Assembly (NCBI RefSeq): GCF_004117935.1
Contig: NZ_SDOY01000101.1
Coordinates: 1-64,000, forward strand
Length of the DNA: 64,000 nucleotides
Origin: Streptomyces roseicoloratus
Lineage (GTDB): Bacteria; Actinomycetota; Actinomycetes; Streptomycetales; Streptomycetaceae
Direction: 5' to 3'
In this document: piece after piece, positions 1-9,400 of the stretch
Layout of the letters: the number at the start of each line of letters is the position of its first letter
Position numbering within the stretch: position 1 is the stretch's first letter
The notes under the pieces: model-generated
Seen by the model: only the letters and a program-made list of their open reading frames with translations
The model's database searches: none
What the model was told of the DNA's origin: nothing
Position numbers and translations under genes: made by a program

Positions 1-2
1 GT

Positions 3-170
3 GCCGGCGGTCCCGCCGCGGGGGCCGTGCCGGCGGCTCCACAACGGGGCCGTGCCGGCGGTCCCGCCGCGATGGGCGCGGGCGCACCGGCCGGCGCGGG
101 CGGGACGCATAGGGGTGCGCGGACGGCGGCGTACGGAGCGCCGACGGCGCCGGGACGTGCGTACGAATAA
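3..170 (+). CDS. Possible C-terminal tail of a gene beginning before the window
   Basis: The frame starting at base 3 stays open to a TAA at 168-170 and reads as an Ala/Gly/Pro-rich tail. It contains imperfect GTGCCGGCGG repeats at about 1-85. Such low-complexity tails are common at the ends of Streptomyces regulators and sigma factors. The next two genes are a lipoprotein and a sensor kinase, so the upstream gene may be their response regulator or sigma factor. Composition alone cannot exclude non-coding DNA. Confidence 0.35.
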   Translation, partial: AGGPAAGAVPAAPQRGRAGGPAAMGAGAPAGAGGTHRGARTAAYGAPTAPGRAYE

Positions 171-185
171 GGTCTGAGGAAAGCC

Positions 186-205
186 CACCGGCCCGAGCGC
201 CGGTG
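186..205. terminator. Small hairpin upstream of the lipoprotein gene
   Basis: A 7-bp perfect stem (CACCGGC / GCCGGTG) with a 6-nt loop, just after the possible end of the upstream reading frame. It has no T-tract, as is usual in Streptomyces. The remaining bases to about 310 are C-rich tandem CCGTTCCGAC/CCGGTCCC motifs without a clear promoter. Confidence 0.35.
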
Positions 206-321
206 AGCCGCCCCGTCCCGACCCGCCCCGACCGTTCCGACCCGTTCCGACCGGTCCCGGTCCCTTCCCGGACCGGTCCCGACCCGGATCCGCCCCCGCC
301 CCGCCCCGCCCCGAGGAAGCA

Positions 322-1149
322 GTGTCCCCGCGACGCCGAGCGCGGCTCTCCGCCGCCACCGTCACCGCCACCGCGGCCGTCCCGGTCGCGGCCCTCGGCG
401 CGCTCGCGCTCGTCCTGACCGGCGTCCTCACCGGCTGCGGCGGCCACGGTGAACTCCAGAGCTCCGGCCGTACGCCCTCCGCCGTCGGCCCGGTCCGGCT
501 CTGGCCCGACCTGCCGCCCGCGACCAACCCGCCGCTCGACTACGGCGAGACCGACACCGAACGCGTCCCCGGGATCGGCGTCCCGGACAACGACGTCCAC
601 GCCGTCGACGCCATCGCGGTCGTCCAGGCCGAGGTGCGCGCCGACCCGAGCGCCCGTTCCGGCGGGAACGGCCTGTACGAGGAGACCGCGCGGGCCATCG
701 AGAACTGCCGCGAGGGCGCCGCCGGGCGCGCCGCCTGTCCGGTGCTCAAGCCGTACTACCGCGACCTCACCGGCAACGGCCGCGACGAGCTCATCGTCGG
801 CGTCCGCCTGCCGGAGCAGCAGCTCGCCGTCCGGGTCTACCTCGCCGAGAACGGCGGCCTGACCAGGATCATGTCCACCGTCGACCAGGTCGTCAGCATC
901 GAGCTGGCCGGCCGGGACCTGATCATGCGGGTCAGCTCGGCCGGGATCCCCGGCTACGAGTACCGGACCGCGTGGTCGTGGGACGAGCAGCAGGGGGCGA
1001 TGCTGCCGGCCCGGGACGAGATCATCCGGGTGAAGCCCGGGCCACGGGCGTCGATGGTTCCCGCGCCCCAGCTCGTGAGCCCGACCGCCACCACCGCTCC
1101 GGCCGCCCCCACCGCTCGCACCCCCCACCCCTCCGAGGCGGCGCCGTGA
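322..1149 (+). CDS. Secreted lipoprotein, function unknown, coupled to a sensor kinase
   Basis: A 275-residue exported lipoprotein. GTG start preceded by GAGGAAG at good spacing. A basic N-terminus and hydrophobic run end in the lipobox LTGC (Cys39), so the protein should be lipidated and held on the outer face of the membrane. The rest is soluble with a Pro/Thr-rich C-terminus and no catalytic motif that I recognise; the stretch near residue 155 (DLTGNGRDELIVGVR) resembles an FG-GAP-type loop. The stop overlaps the next start as GTGA. Such a pair suggests that the lipoprotein modulates the kinase, as CseA does for CseC in the S. coelicolor cell-envelope stress system, but I see no sequence proof that it is CseA. 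Confidence 0.8.
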   Translation: MSPRRRARLSAATVTATAAVPVAALGALALVLTGVLTGCGGHGELQSSGRTPSAVGPVRLWPDLPPATNPPLDYGETDTERVPGIGVPDNDVHAVDAIAVVQAEVRADPSARSGGNGLYEETARAIENCREGAAGRAACPVLKPYYRDLTGNGRDELIVGVRLPEQQLAVRVYLAENGGLTRIMSTVDQVVSIELAGRDLIMRVSSAGIPGYEYRTAWSWDEQQGAMLPARDEIIRVKPGPRASMVPAPQLVSPTATTAPAAPTARTPHPSEAAP

Positions 1150-2579
1150 CCCGTCTGCCCGCCTGGACCGCGACCCTCACGTGGAAGGCCGCGGTCTTCA
1201 TCACCGTGATGTGCTGCGCCCTCGCCGCGCTCCTCGGCACCCTCGTCCACGTGTCGGTCGCCGGACAGACCGTGAAGGACTCCCGGGGCAAGGCGCTGTC
1301 CCGGCTCGACGAGGTCAGCCGGCTGTACGAGTCGGGCGAGCCGCTGCCCCGGTTCGCGGGGGTCGACCCGGCCGGGCTGCCCGAGTCCCTCCGGGCCCTC
1401 GCGCTGCGCGGCGAGCGGGGCACGATGGTGACCGAGTTCGAGGGCCGTCCGACCATGTGGGCGGCGGCGCCCGCGGACGGCCGCGCCCTCGCCGTACGCA
1501 TCGACTACACCCAGAGCGCCGCCACGATCGACGGGCTCGACCGCTCGATCCTCGGCTCCTCCGTCCTCGCCATCGGGGCGACCCTGCTCGTCGGAGCGTT
1601 CTCCGTCACCCGGATCACCCGGCGCCTGCACGCGACCGCGCAGGTGGCGCGGCGGATCAGCGCCGGCGACCTGGACGCGCGCGTCGACGATCCCCGTACG
1701 AAGGACCCTTCACGTCCCCAGGACGAGGTGGCCACGGTCTCCGGGGCGCTCGACACCATGGCCTCCTCGCTCCAGCGCAAGCTGCAGACCGAACAGCGGT
1801 TCACCGCCGACGTGGCGCACGAGCTGCGCACCCCGCTCACCGGCCTGTCCGCCGCGGCCGAACTGCTGCCCGAGGGCCGGCCCTCGGAGATGGTCCGGGA
1901 GCGGGTGCGGACGATGCGGGCGCTCACCGAGGACCTGCTGGAGATCTCGCGGCTCGACGCGGGCACCGAGAAGGTGGACCTGGCTGTGCACGACCTGGGC
2001 CCCCTCGCCGAACGCGTCGTCCGTGCCTCGGGCACCGCCACCGAGGTGCGGGTGGTGCGGGACGTGAGGGTGGAGACGGACAGGCGGCGTCTCGAACGGG
2101 TGCTCGGCAACCTGGTCGCCAACGCCCACAAGCACGGCGCGCCACCGGTGGTCCTGACCGTCGACGGGCCGGTGGTGACGGTACGGGACCACGGGCCGGG
2201 CTTTCCGGAGTACCTGCTGGCGGCCGGGCCGCAGCGGTTCCGCACGGAGAGCGGCGGCAAGGGCCACGGCCTCGGGCTGACCATCGCGGCCGGCCAGGCG
2301 GAGGTGATCGGCGCGGAACTCGTCTTCTCCGACGTACGGGTGGAGGACGAGGAGGGAGCGGGCGCCGAGCACGGTGGCGGCGCCCTCGCCCGCCTCACGC
2401 TGCCGACGCGCCCGCCCGTGAGCGCCGACGACGCCGACGGCACCACCGTCGTGGGCGGCACCGACGGCATGCGCGACACCGACGACACCGACCGCACCAC
2501 CGTCACGGGCGACACCGACGGCACCCACGGAGCCGGCGGCACCGACGGCACCCCTGGAGCCGGCCGCACCGGCGCGTGA
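1146..2579 (+). CDS. Membrane sensor histidine kinase
   Basis: A 477-residue sensor kinase started by GTG overlapping the lipoprotein stop (GTGA). One transmembrane segment near residues 10-35 and a second near 140-160 enclose an extracytoplasmic sensor loop of about 100 residues. A HAMP linker follows, then the H box (VAHELRTPLTG, phosphoacceptor His225), N box (NLVANAHKHG), G1 (DHGPGFP) and G2 (GHGLGLTI). The kinase core is complete. The last 45 residues are a degenerate Asp/Gly/Thr repeat that is unlikely to be structured. No response regulator is next to it on the downstream side, so the partner probably lies before the window. Its sensor loop and lipoprotein neighbour suggest an envelope signal. 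Confidence 0.9.
   Translation: MTRLPAWTATLTWKAAVFITVMCCALAALLGTLVHVSVAGQTVKDSRGKALSRLDEVSRLYESGEPLPRFAGVDPAGLPESLRALALRGERGTMVTEFEGRPTMWAAAPADGRALAVRIDYTQSAATIDGLDRSILGSSVLAIGATLLVGAFSVTRITRRLHATAQVARRISAGDLDARVDDPRTKDPSRPQDEVATVSGALDTMASSLQRKLQTEQRFTADVAHELRTPLTGLSAAAELLPEGRPSEMVRERVRTMRALTEDLLEISRLDAGTEKVDLAVHDLGPLAERVVRASGTATEVRVVRDVRVETDRRRLERVLGNLVANAHKHGAPPVVLTVDGPVVTVRDHGPGFPEYLLAAGPQRFRTESGGKGHGLGLTIAAGQAEVIGAELVFSDVRVEDEEGAGAEHGGGALARLTLPTRPPVSADDADGTTVVGGTDGMRDTDDTDRTTVTGDTDGTHGAGGTDGTPGAGRTGA
2440..2576 (+). repeat. Degenerate GACGGCACC repeats coding a D/G/T-rich kinase tail
   Basis: Imperfect copies of CACCGACGGCACC and related 9-15 nt units fill the last 140 bases of the sensor kinase gene and encode T-D-G and D-T-D steps. 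Such codon-level repeats can change length by slippage. Confidence 0.6.
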
Positions 2580-2675
2580 CGAGCACGCGCGGATCGGTCA
2601 CGACGCAGATGTACGACGACGGCGCACCGCCACACAAAAGGGACATAAGGCTTACTGCTTGCTACGTTGCCGTGC

Positions 2676-4124
2676 ATGACCGCCGCACCGCCGCCGACGG
2701 GCGCGAAGGACGGGAAGGACGCGAGGGGCGAGCGAGGCGCGAGGGGTGCGAAGGACCCCGGTGACGCGCCGCCGCCCGGCGGGTGCGTGCCCAAGCGCCG
2801 TGGTGTGGAGTTCTCGCTGCTCGTGGGCGCGGTCCTCATCTCCGTCCTCGGTTACGCGGAGGTGGGCCTCGCCCGCAGCGGCGCCGTACCGCCCGACGCG
2901 GCACGCTACGGCGCCGGCCTCGGGTTCCTCTCCCTGCTCGCGCATCTCGCGGTCCGGCTGCGCGCCCCGTACGCCGACCCGCTCCTGCTGCCGATCGCCG
3001 TCCTGCTCAACGGCCTCGGCCTGGTCCTCATCTACCGCCTCGACCTGGAGACGCCGGGCGACCGGGCCGCGCCGACCCAGCTGGTCTGGTCGACGCTGGG
3101 GGTCGGCCTGTTCATCGCCGTCGTCCTGCTGATCCGCGACCACCGGGTGCTGCAGCGGTACGCGTACCTGTCCGTCGCCGGCGCGCTCGCGCTCATGATC
3201 CTGCCGATCTTCTTCCCGGCCGTGAACGGCGCGAGGATCTGGATCCGGATCGGCGGTCTCTCCTTCCAGCCCGGCGAGTTCGCCAAGATCCTGCTCGCCG
3301 TCTTCTTCGCCGCGTACCTCGCCGCCAACCGCACCGCGCTCGCGCACGCCGGGCGGAGGATCTGGCGGCTGCAGTTCCCGGCGGGCCGGGTGCTGGGGCC
3401 GATCGTGGCGATCTGGCTGCTGAGCGTCGGCGTGCTCGTCCTGGAGCGGGACCTGGGCACCTCGCTGCTGTTCTTCGGCCTGTTCGTGATCATGCTGTAC
3501 GTGGCGACCGGCCGTACCGGCTGGATCGCCGTGGGACTGCTGCTCGCCTCGGCCGGCGCCTTCCTCGTCGGCTCGCTCGAACCGCACGTCCACGGCCGGG
3601 TACAGGACTGGCTGGATCCGTACGCCTCGATCCGGGCGGGCGACGGGCCCGGCCAGCTCGCACAGTCCCTCTTCGCGTTCGCCGCCGGCGGGATGCAGGG
3701 CACGGGCCTCGGGCTCGGACACTCGGTGCTGATCGGCTTCGCCGCCAAGTCGGACTTCATCCTGGCGACGGTGGGCGAGGAGCTCGGCCTGGTCGGCCTG
3801 TCGGCGTTCTTCCTCCTCTACGCGCTCCTCGTGGCCCGCGGCTACCGTGCCGGGCTGGCCCTGCGGGACGCCTTCGGACGGCTGCTCGCCGTCGGCCTGG
3901 CGTCGATCGTCGCGCTGCAGGTCTTCGTCATCGCGGGCGGGGTGACGGGCCTGATCCCGCTGACGGGCATGGCGATGCCGTTCCTGGCCCAGGGCGGCTC
4001 GTCGGTGGTCACCAACTGGGTGATCGTGGCGCTGCTCGTACGGGTCTCGGACTCGGCGCGGACCCCGCGCCCGGACACGGCGGACACCGGCGAGATCGCG
4101 CCGGTCACGGAGGACACGCGATGA
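2676..4124 (+). CDS. FtsW/RodA/SpoVE-family peptidoglycan flippase/polymerase (SEDS)
   Basis: A 482-residue polytopic membrane protein with about ten hydrophobic helices. SEDS hallmarks include FQPGEFAKILLAVF in the middle and GMAMPFLAQGGSSVVTNW near the C-terminus, the family's LPF.s.GGSS region. SEDS proteins polymerise glycan strands from lipid II together with a class B PBP, and that partner follows 28 nt later. The ATG at 2676 is taken; a TTG at 2667 is in frame, and a GTG at 2787 just before the first helix is also possible because the first 37 residues are disordered and rich in K/D/G. Streptomyces carry several FtsW-like proteins, so this may act in growth or sporulation rather than the main divisome. 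The last bases overlap an ATGA that opens only an 11-codon frame. Confidence 0.92.
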   Translation: MTAAPPPTGAKDGKDARGERGARGAKDPGDAPPPGGCVPKRRGVEFSLLVGAVLISVLGYAEVGLARSGAVPPDAARYGAGLGFLSLLAHLAVRLRAPYADPLLLPIAVLLNGLGLVLIYRLDLETPGDRAAPTQLVWSTLGVGLFIAVVLLIRDHRVLQRYAYLSVAGALALMILPIFFPAVNGARIWIRIGGLSFQPGEFAKILLAVFFAAYLAANRTALAHAGRRIWRLQFPAGRVLGPIVAIWLLSVGVLVLERDLGTSLLFFGLFVIMLYVATGRTGWIAVGLLLASAGAFLVGSLEPHVHGRVQDWLDPYASIRAGDGPGQLAQSLFAFAAGGMQGTGLGLGHSVLIGFAAKSDFILATVGEELGLVGLSAFFLLYALLVARGYRAGLALRDAFGRLLAVGLASIVALQVFVIAGGVTGLIPLTGMAMPFLAQGGSSVVTNWVIVALLVRVSDSARTPRPDTADTGEIAPVTEDTR

Positions 4125-4152
4125 GAGCCCGCGGGACGGGAGCCGGCCGACC

Positions 4153-5625
4153 ATGATCCGCTACATCCGGCGAGCGGCCGGCCTCAGCCTGCTCCTCCTC
4201 GTCGCACTGCTCGTCAACGCGGTCCGGGTGATGCTCGTCGAGGCGGACGAGCTCGACGCCGACCCGGCCAACCGCCGCATCGCCATCTCCCGCTGGGAGC
4301 GGCCGCGCGGCGAGATCCTGGTGGACGGCCGGCCGGTGACCGGCTCGCGCGACAGCGGACAGCAGCTGCGCTGGGAACGCACGTACCCGCAGGGCCCGTT
4401 GTACGCGCCGGTGACGGGCTACGCCTCCCAGACGTACGGCACGTCGCTCCTGGAGAACGCCGAGGACGAGCTGCTCTCCGGCGCCGACCCGATGCTGGCG
4501 CCGCTGCCGCTGTGGAACGACGTGACCCGCGGCCGCAACCCGGGCGGTGACGTGGTCACCACCATCCGGGCCCGGATGCAGGAGGCCGCCTTCCGCGGGC
4601 TCGCCGGCAGGCGCGGTGCGGTCGTGGCGATCCAGCCGTGGAGCGGCCGGATCCTGGCGCTGGTCTCGTCCCCGTCGTACGACCCGGGAGTTCTGTCCGG
4701 CACGGGCCGCGAGGTCAAGCGGTCCTGGCAGCACCTCACCACCTCCCCCGACCAGCCGATGCTGGCGCGGGCGATCCGGCAGACGTATCCGCCGGGCTCC
4801 ACCTTCAAGATCGTGACGGCGGCGGCCGCCCTGGACGCGGGCGTGGTGACGGACGTCGACGCCCCCACCGACACCCCGGACCCGTTCGTCCTGCCCGGCA
4901 CCCGCCGGGTGCTGCCGAACGAGGCGAAGGGCTGCGCGGACGCCTCGCTGGCCGACGCCGTCCGCTGGTCGTGCAACACGGTGATGGCCGGCCTGGGCGT
5001 GAAGGTCGGCCTGGAGAAGATGGTGGAGGCGGCGGGCAACTTCGGGTTCAACGACCCCGGCCTGCGGGTCCCGTCCTGGGTGGCGAGGTCGAACTTCGAC
5101 ACGGACATGAGCCCGGACCAGTTGGCGCTGTCCTCGATCGGCCAGTTCAACACGGCGGCGACCCCGCTGCAGATGGCGCTGGTGGCGGCGGCCGTCGCGA
5201 ACAACGGCGAGATCCCCCGACCCCACCTGATCGAGCGCACGACGACCGCGGGCGGCACGACGCTCACCACGACCGTCCGCCGCACGTACCGCCGGGCGAT
5301 GACCCCGTCGACCGCGACCCGCCTCCAGGACCTGATGGTCCGCGCGGTCACGGAGGGCACGGGCACGAACGCCGCCATCCCGGGCGCCCGCGTGGGCGGC
5401 AAGACGGGCACGGCCCAGCACGGCCCCGACAACACGGGCACCCCGTACGCCTGGTTCATCGCCTGGGCCCAGGCAGCGGACTCGGCCCAGCCGGCGGTCG
5501 CGGTGGCGGTGGTCGTCGAGGACGCGGAGGCGAACCGCACGGACATCAGCGGCGGCGGTGACGCGGCGCCGATCGCTCGGGCGGTGATGGAGGAGGGGTT
5601 GCGGGGGGAGGCGGAGGGGCGGTGA
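4153..5625 (+). CDS. Class B penicillin-binding protein (peptidoglycan transpeptidase)
   Basis: A 490-residue transpeptidase with one N-terminal membrane anchor (residues about 7-25) and a short dimerisation region. The serine-acyltransferase motifs are all present: S216-T-F-K219 (SxxK), S273-C-N275 (SxN) and K417-T-G-T (KTG). At 490 residues it is shorter than PBP2/FtsI and matches PbpA-type enzymes of actinobacteria. It follows the SEDS gene at 28 nt spacing in the usual elongasome/divisome pairing and should cross-link the strands that its partner makes. A strong hairpin directly downstream ends the operon. Confidence 0.93.
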   Translation: MIRYIRRAAGLSLLLLVALLVNAVRVMLVEADELDADPANRRIAISRWERPRGEILVDGRPVTGSRDSGQQLRWERTYPQGPLYAPVTGYASQTYGTSLLENAEDELLSGADPMLAPLPLWNDVTRGRNPGGDVVTTIRARMQEAAFRGLAGRRGAVVAIQPWSGRILALVSSPSYDPGVLSGTGREVKRSWQHLTTSPDQPMLARAIRQTYPPGSTFKIVTAAAALDAGVVTDVDAPTDTPDPFVLPGTRRVLPNEAKGCADASLADAVRWSCNTVMAGLGVKVGLEKMVEAAGNFGFNDPGLRVPSWVARSNFDTDMSPDQLALSSIGQFNTAATPLQMALVAAAVANNGEIPRPHLIERTTTAGGTTLTTTVRRTYRRAMTPSTATRLQDLMVRAVTEGTGTNAAIPGARVGGKTGTAQHGPDNTGTPYAWFIAWAQAADSAQPAVAVAVVVEDAEANRTDISGGGDAAPIARAVMEEGLRGEAEGR

Positions 5626-5650
5626 GGGGAATCTGTGGTCGCTTACGTGC

Positions 5651-5694
5651 GTGAGAGGTCCCGCCGAACGTCTCCGTTCGGCGGGACCTCTCAC
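5651..5694. terminator. Perfect 20-bp hairpin, bidirectional terminator
   Basis: The arms 5651-5670 and 5675-5694 are perfectly complementary over 20 bp around a TCTC loop, and TTT follows on the plus strand. It lies between convergent genes (PBP on plus, putative immunity gene on minus) and can serve both. Confidence 0.88.
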
Positions 5695-5716
5695 GTTTCA
5701 GCAATACGCCGTACGA

Positions 5717-6334
5717 CTATCCGAGGTCCGCTGTCACGTGAGCGAGCCAGCGCTCGGCCCACTCTCGCGTCTCGGGCTCCAACCAGTCGAAGGCGAAGGC
5801 GATTCTTCCGGCGTGATCACGCAGTTCCTCGAAACGAGCAGGATGCGAGACGGCGCTCGCCCCAATGCCGTCCTGCCAAGAGGCGCCGTGCACGAGGATG
5901 TCCCCGTCGAGGGACATCATGATGAAGGCCGGATTATTCGCTCCCGCCCCAAGGATCCCGTTCTCACAGCCGACTCCCGCGATGTCCCAGTGGTCGGACA
6001 GCGTCACCCTGGCCCATCGCCAGGACTGGGACTCCCCGTCGACGGACGTGTCCTGCGCGACATCGACGCCGAGAAGAAATTCAGGACGGCCGCCGGCTCC
6101 CGGGGAGAACAGTCCGCTGTCCCGCGCCAGCCGTTCCCACTCCACGTTGAAACGGCTCCCCAGGTCCTTCTCCTCGTGCGCGAGGACGAACCCGTGCCGG
6201 CCGCTGTCCGGGCCGACGTGGCCCATGTAGCTGGCGACGTTGACGGGGGGCAGGTCATCGCGCGTTTCCAGCACCCCGTGGAAGACGAGCCCGGCGGCAA
6301 TGAGCTTCTCCAGGGCCTCCTCTGCGACATCCAC
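5717..6334 (-). CDS. Putative immunity protein for the upstream RHS toxin
   Basis: A 205-residue cytoplasmic protein of unknown family, rich in acidic and aromatic residues (for example FDWLEPETREWAERW near the C-terminus), with no signal peptide or membrane helix. The GTG start is preceded by AAGGAAG about 9 nt away. It follows the C-terminal toxin end of the RHS gene on the same strand, after 88 nt that include a strong hairpin. In polymorphic toxin loci this place is held by the immunity gene. Its base composition looks more A/T-rich than the core genes around it, which fits a recently exchanged cassette. The function is inferred from position only. Confidence 0.6.
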   Translation of the reverse strand: MDVAEEALEKLIAAGLVFHGVLETRDDLPPVNVASYMGHVGPDSGRHGFVLAHEEKDLGSRFNVEWERLARDSGLFSPGAGGRPEFLLGVDVAQDTSVDGESQSWRWARVTLSDHWDIAGVGCENGILGAGANNPAFIMMSLDGDILVHGASWQDGIGASAVSHPARFEELRDHAGRIAFAFDWLEPETREWAERWLAHVTADLG

Positions 6335-6367
6335 GCCACTGCTTCCTTTCTTGCCTGCAAAGACGAG

Positions 6368-6400
6368 CGGGCGGGCCGTCCTTTGCGGACGGCCCGCCCG
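6368..6400 (-). terminator. 14-bp perfect hairpin between RHS toxin gene and immunity gene
   Basis: Arms 6368-6381 and 6387-6400 pair perfectly over 14 bp around a 5-nt loop. It lies 22 nt past the RHS stop and 33 nt before the immunity start, so it should end or attenuate toxin transcripts before the immunity gene. Confidence 0.8.
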
Positions 6401-6422
6401 TTCAGCATCTCACGGCCGGATA

Positions 6423-9400
6423 TTACCTACGGCGCGCGTAGTGGTGGAGCGTCGGCCTGTTGTAATCGTGGACCCCCTTCTTCAGCGGGAACCACGCGAT
6501 CTCACCGGTCGACGTATTCAACATGACACGGAGCTGGTTGTTCGCCGGAAGACCGATGTTCTCTCCATCGAAGATGGGGGAACCCACCCAGCTGTCCCAG
6601 CCTCGCGCGTTTCCTTCGTTCCGGAAGAAGTCCGGACCATTCGAGTTCACCCGCTGCCGGGCACCCGGGTTGTCGGCGACATAACGGCTCAGCCTGTCGA
6701 GCTGCCTGGTCAGGTCTTCGTAGTTCCTGAAGTACTCGTGCCAGGCGTCACTGCGGGCGTCACGTGCGGCGACGCTGTAGGGGTCGCCGTCGAACGCCGG
6801 GTTCTCCGGCGTCAGGCCGTCGCCTTCGTTGTCCCGGCTCGAACCGCAGTTGTGAACGAGAGCCGAGACATTCGCCGCCACGACGTAGTACGTGTGGACA
6901 TCGGAGACGGTCAGGTTGTGGACCGTGGCGCCCCGAGCGGTCCAGCGCTCGATCGAACCGATCTGCACGTACGTGCCCGTGCTGGTCCGCAGCCACTGGC
7001 CCGGCGTGAGGTCGGTGGCATTGATCCACTTGCCGATCTCGGGCACCCAGAAGGGGTGACCATCGGTGGCCGTGAACTTCGCTGTCTTCGTCCCAGCCTT
7101 GCCGTCGATGTCGACAGTGACGGTCACGAGGTGCTTGAGGCCCTCGCCCTTGATGGCCGCCGTGACCGTCTCGATCCGGGTCTCGCCCGTCTTCGGGTCG
7201 GTCGCCACGACCTTGTCGCCGGCCTTGACCTTGTCGATCGACTTGGTGGAGCCGTCGGCCATCAGCACCTTCGTGCCGGGCACGAAGCTGTTGTTGATGG
7301 GGCAGGAACCACCGTCGGCCTTGCCGGAGCCACCGCTACCGCTCGAGCCGCCCTTGCTGCGTGAGGAGCCGCCGGCCTTGCCGCCGCCTCCGCCGCCACC
7401 GGAACTCTTGCCGGCGGACGCCTTCGGCTTCGGCTGGGAGGACGACTTCGGTGCCGCCTTGGCCTGCGACTTCTTCTGGACGGGGTTACCCGTCTTCCGC
7501 TTCGCGGCGGCCGCCGCGTCGGCCTTTCTCTTGGCTGCCTCCGCGGCCTTCTTCTTCGCTCTTTGAGCGGCCTCCTTCTTGGCCTTCTCGATGGCGGCCT
7601 TCTTGGCCCTCAAGGCTGCCGCCTCAGCGGCCTTGGCCGCCTTGAGCACGGCCTCCGCGGCCTTCTTCGCCGCCTTGAACGCCTGGATGGCGTTGATGGT
7701 GCGGTTGACCGCCTTGATGACGGACGGGATCTTGCCGAGCTTGGTCCACGGGATCGCGCCGATGATCAGGCTGCCGCAGGACCACATGTCACCGCCGAAG
7801 CAGGCCATGGCGTCGTTGATACCGATGAAGTCCTTCAGCGTCGCCCACGCGACGGAGAGGATCACCGAGGTCAGCGACTTGCCCATGGTGGCCTGCGCCT
7901 GCGCGACCTGCGCCGCGGACAGTCCGGCGCCTGCCAGTGCTGCGGCCTTCTCCGAAGCGGTCAGGCTGATCGCCAGACCGGTCGGATCCGAGTACGTCAC
8001 CGGGTTGTTGTGCGCGTACACGTAGCCGTTGGCCTGCTGCGGATCGTTCAGGTCCAGCAGCGGGTCCGCGGACAGGAAGCGTCCGACGACGGGGTCGTAG
8101 AGACGGGCGCCGAGCGGCTGGAAGCCGGAGGCGTCGTCCCGCGTCTGTCCCGTGAATCCCCTGTGGTTCTGCATGTTCTGACCCGCGGTGCCGGCGGCAC
8201 GCTCGTTGCCGAACGGGTCCTGCTTGCGGACACGGACCGGCTGGCCGCTGTAGAGGCCGACCTCGGTGTACGCGCTGCTCTGGTGATCCGTGGTCTGGGC
8301 GACCAGGGCGTCACCACCGGTGCCGTTGGCGTAGCGCATGACCGCGCCACCCGGAGCACTGTAGGTCCGCTCGGTGCGAACCAGGACGCCCCCCTGCTGG
8401 ACGGTGACCGAGGTGTCGCCCAGGTTCAGAGTGGCCTGCTTGCCCTGGATGGTCAGCAGACGCCCGCCGTCGGGACCGTAGATGTGTCGGGTGTCGTTCT
8501 GCGGCAGCCACTGCTGGGCGGCTTGGGCCGCGTCACAGGTGGCGAGCACGATCGGCGTCGCGTTCGCGTTCACCGCGCCCTGCACCGCGAGGCACAGGCC
8601 GGAGGCGACGTGCGTCAGCTGACCCGCGGCGTTCCGCTTGAGCTGCTGCGCGCTGGTGCCGTCACACTTCCGCAGCTGGAGCGCCGAACCGGCGGTGTTG
8701 GCCGTCGGCTGGACACACCAGGTGTCGTACACCTGGAGCGTTCCGAGGCCGGCGTCCGACTGACCCGGAACCGGCTCGAAGTGCCATGCCTGCGCGACGG
8801 TGGCGTTGCACTGGTACAGCTGGATCGGCTGGCCGGCAGAGGCCAGACCCGACTTCAGGTCGAGGCACTTCTGGCCCAGACCCACGTACGGGGTCTTGCC
8901 GCCGGTGCCGGCGCCGGTGATCCGGTCCACCTGGCCGTCGGGGGTCCAGGACAACTCCTGCTTGTCGCCGTTCTGGATCGAGGTGATCGACTTGGTTTCG
9001 CCGGTCAGCTCGTACAGACGCGTCGCCTCTGCCGTGACCTGCGCACCTGCGGGCGTGGTGAAGGTCTTCGACACCTTGGTCAGCGTGTGCGGCTGCGCCT
9101 TGTCCACGCCCTTGCCGTACGTGTACGAGGTGACGGCGTCCTTGGCGGTGTTGCCGGAGAGGTCCTTCTCGTTCAGCACCGTACGGTTGCCGAGAAGGTC
9201 GTACTGGTACTCCTGCCAGTAGCCGGAGCCGTCCGGGCCGGAGGCGACGTTGACCGTGCCGTCGGCGTTCTTCGGGTCGGCCGAGCAGGAGGTCTGGTTC
9301 TTGTCGGTCCAGGCCTTTGCCAACTGACCCAGCGGGTCGTAGGCGAAGCACTGACGCTCCTCGATCCCGACGGACCTCTCCTGGATCGAGGTGATGTTAC

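Noticed and set aside
203..418. Short Pro/Arg frame at the beginning of the window
   Set aside because: It covers a C-rich leader and runs into the lipoprotein gene in another frame; the composition follows from CCGACCCG tandem motifs.
322..2579. Naming the first two genes cseA and cseC
   Set aside because: Only the lipoprotein-kinase pairing is shared; no sigE or cseB is visible and order differs, so symbols were withheld.
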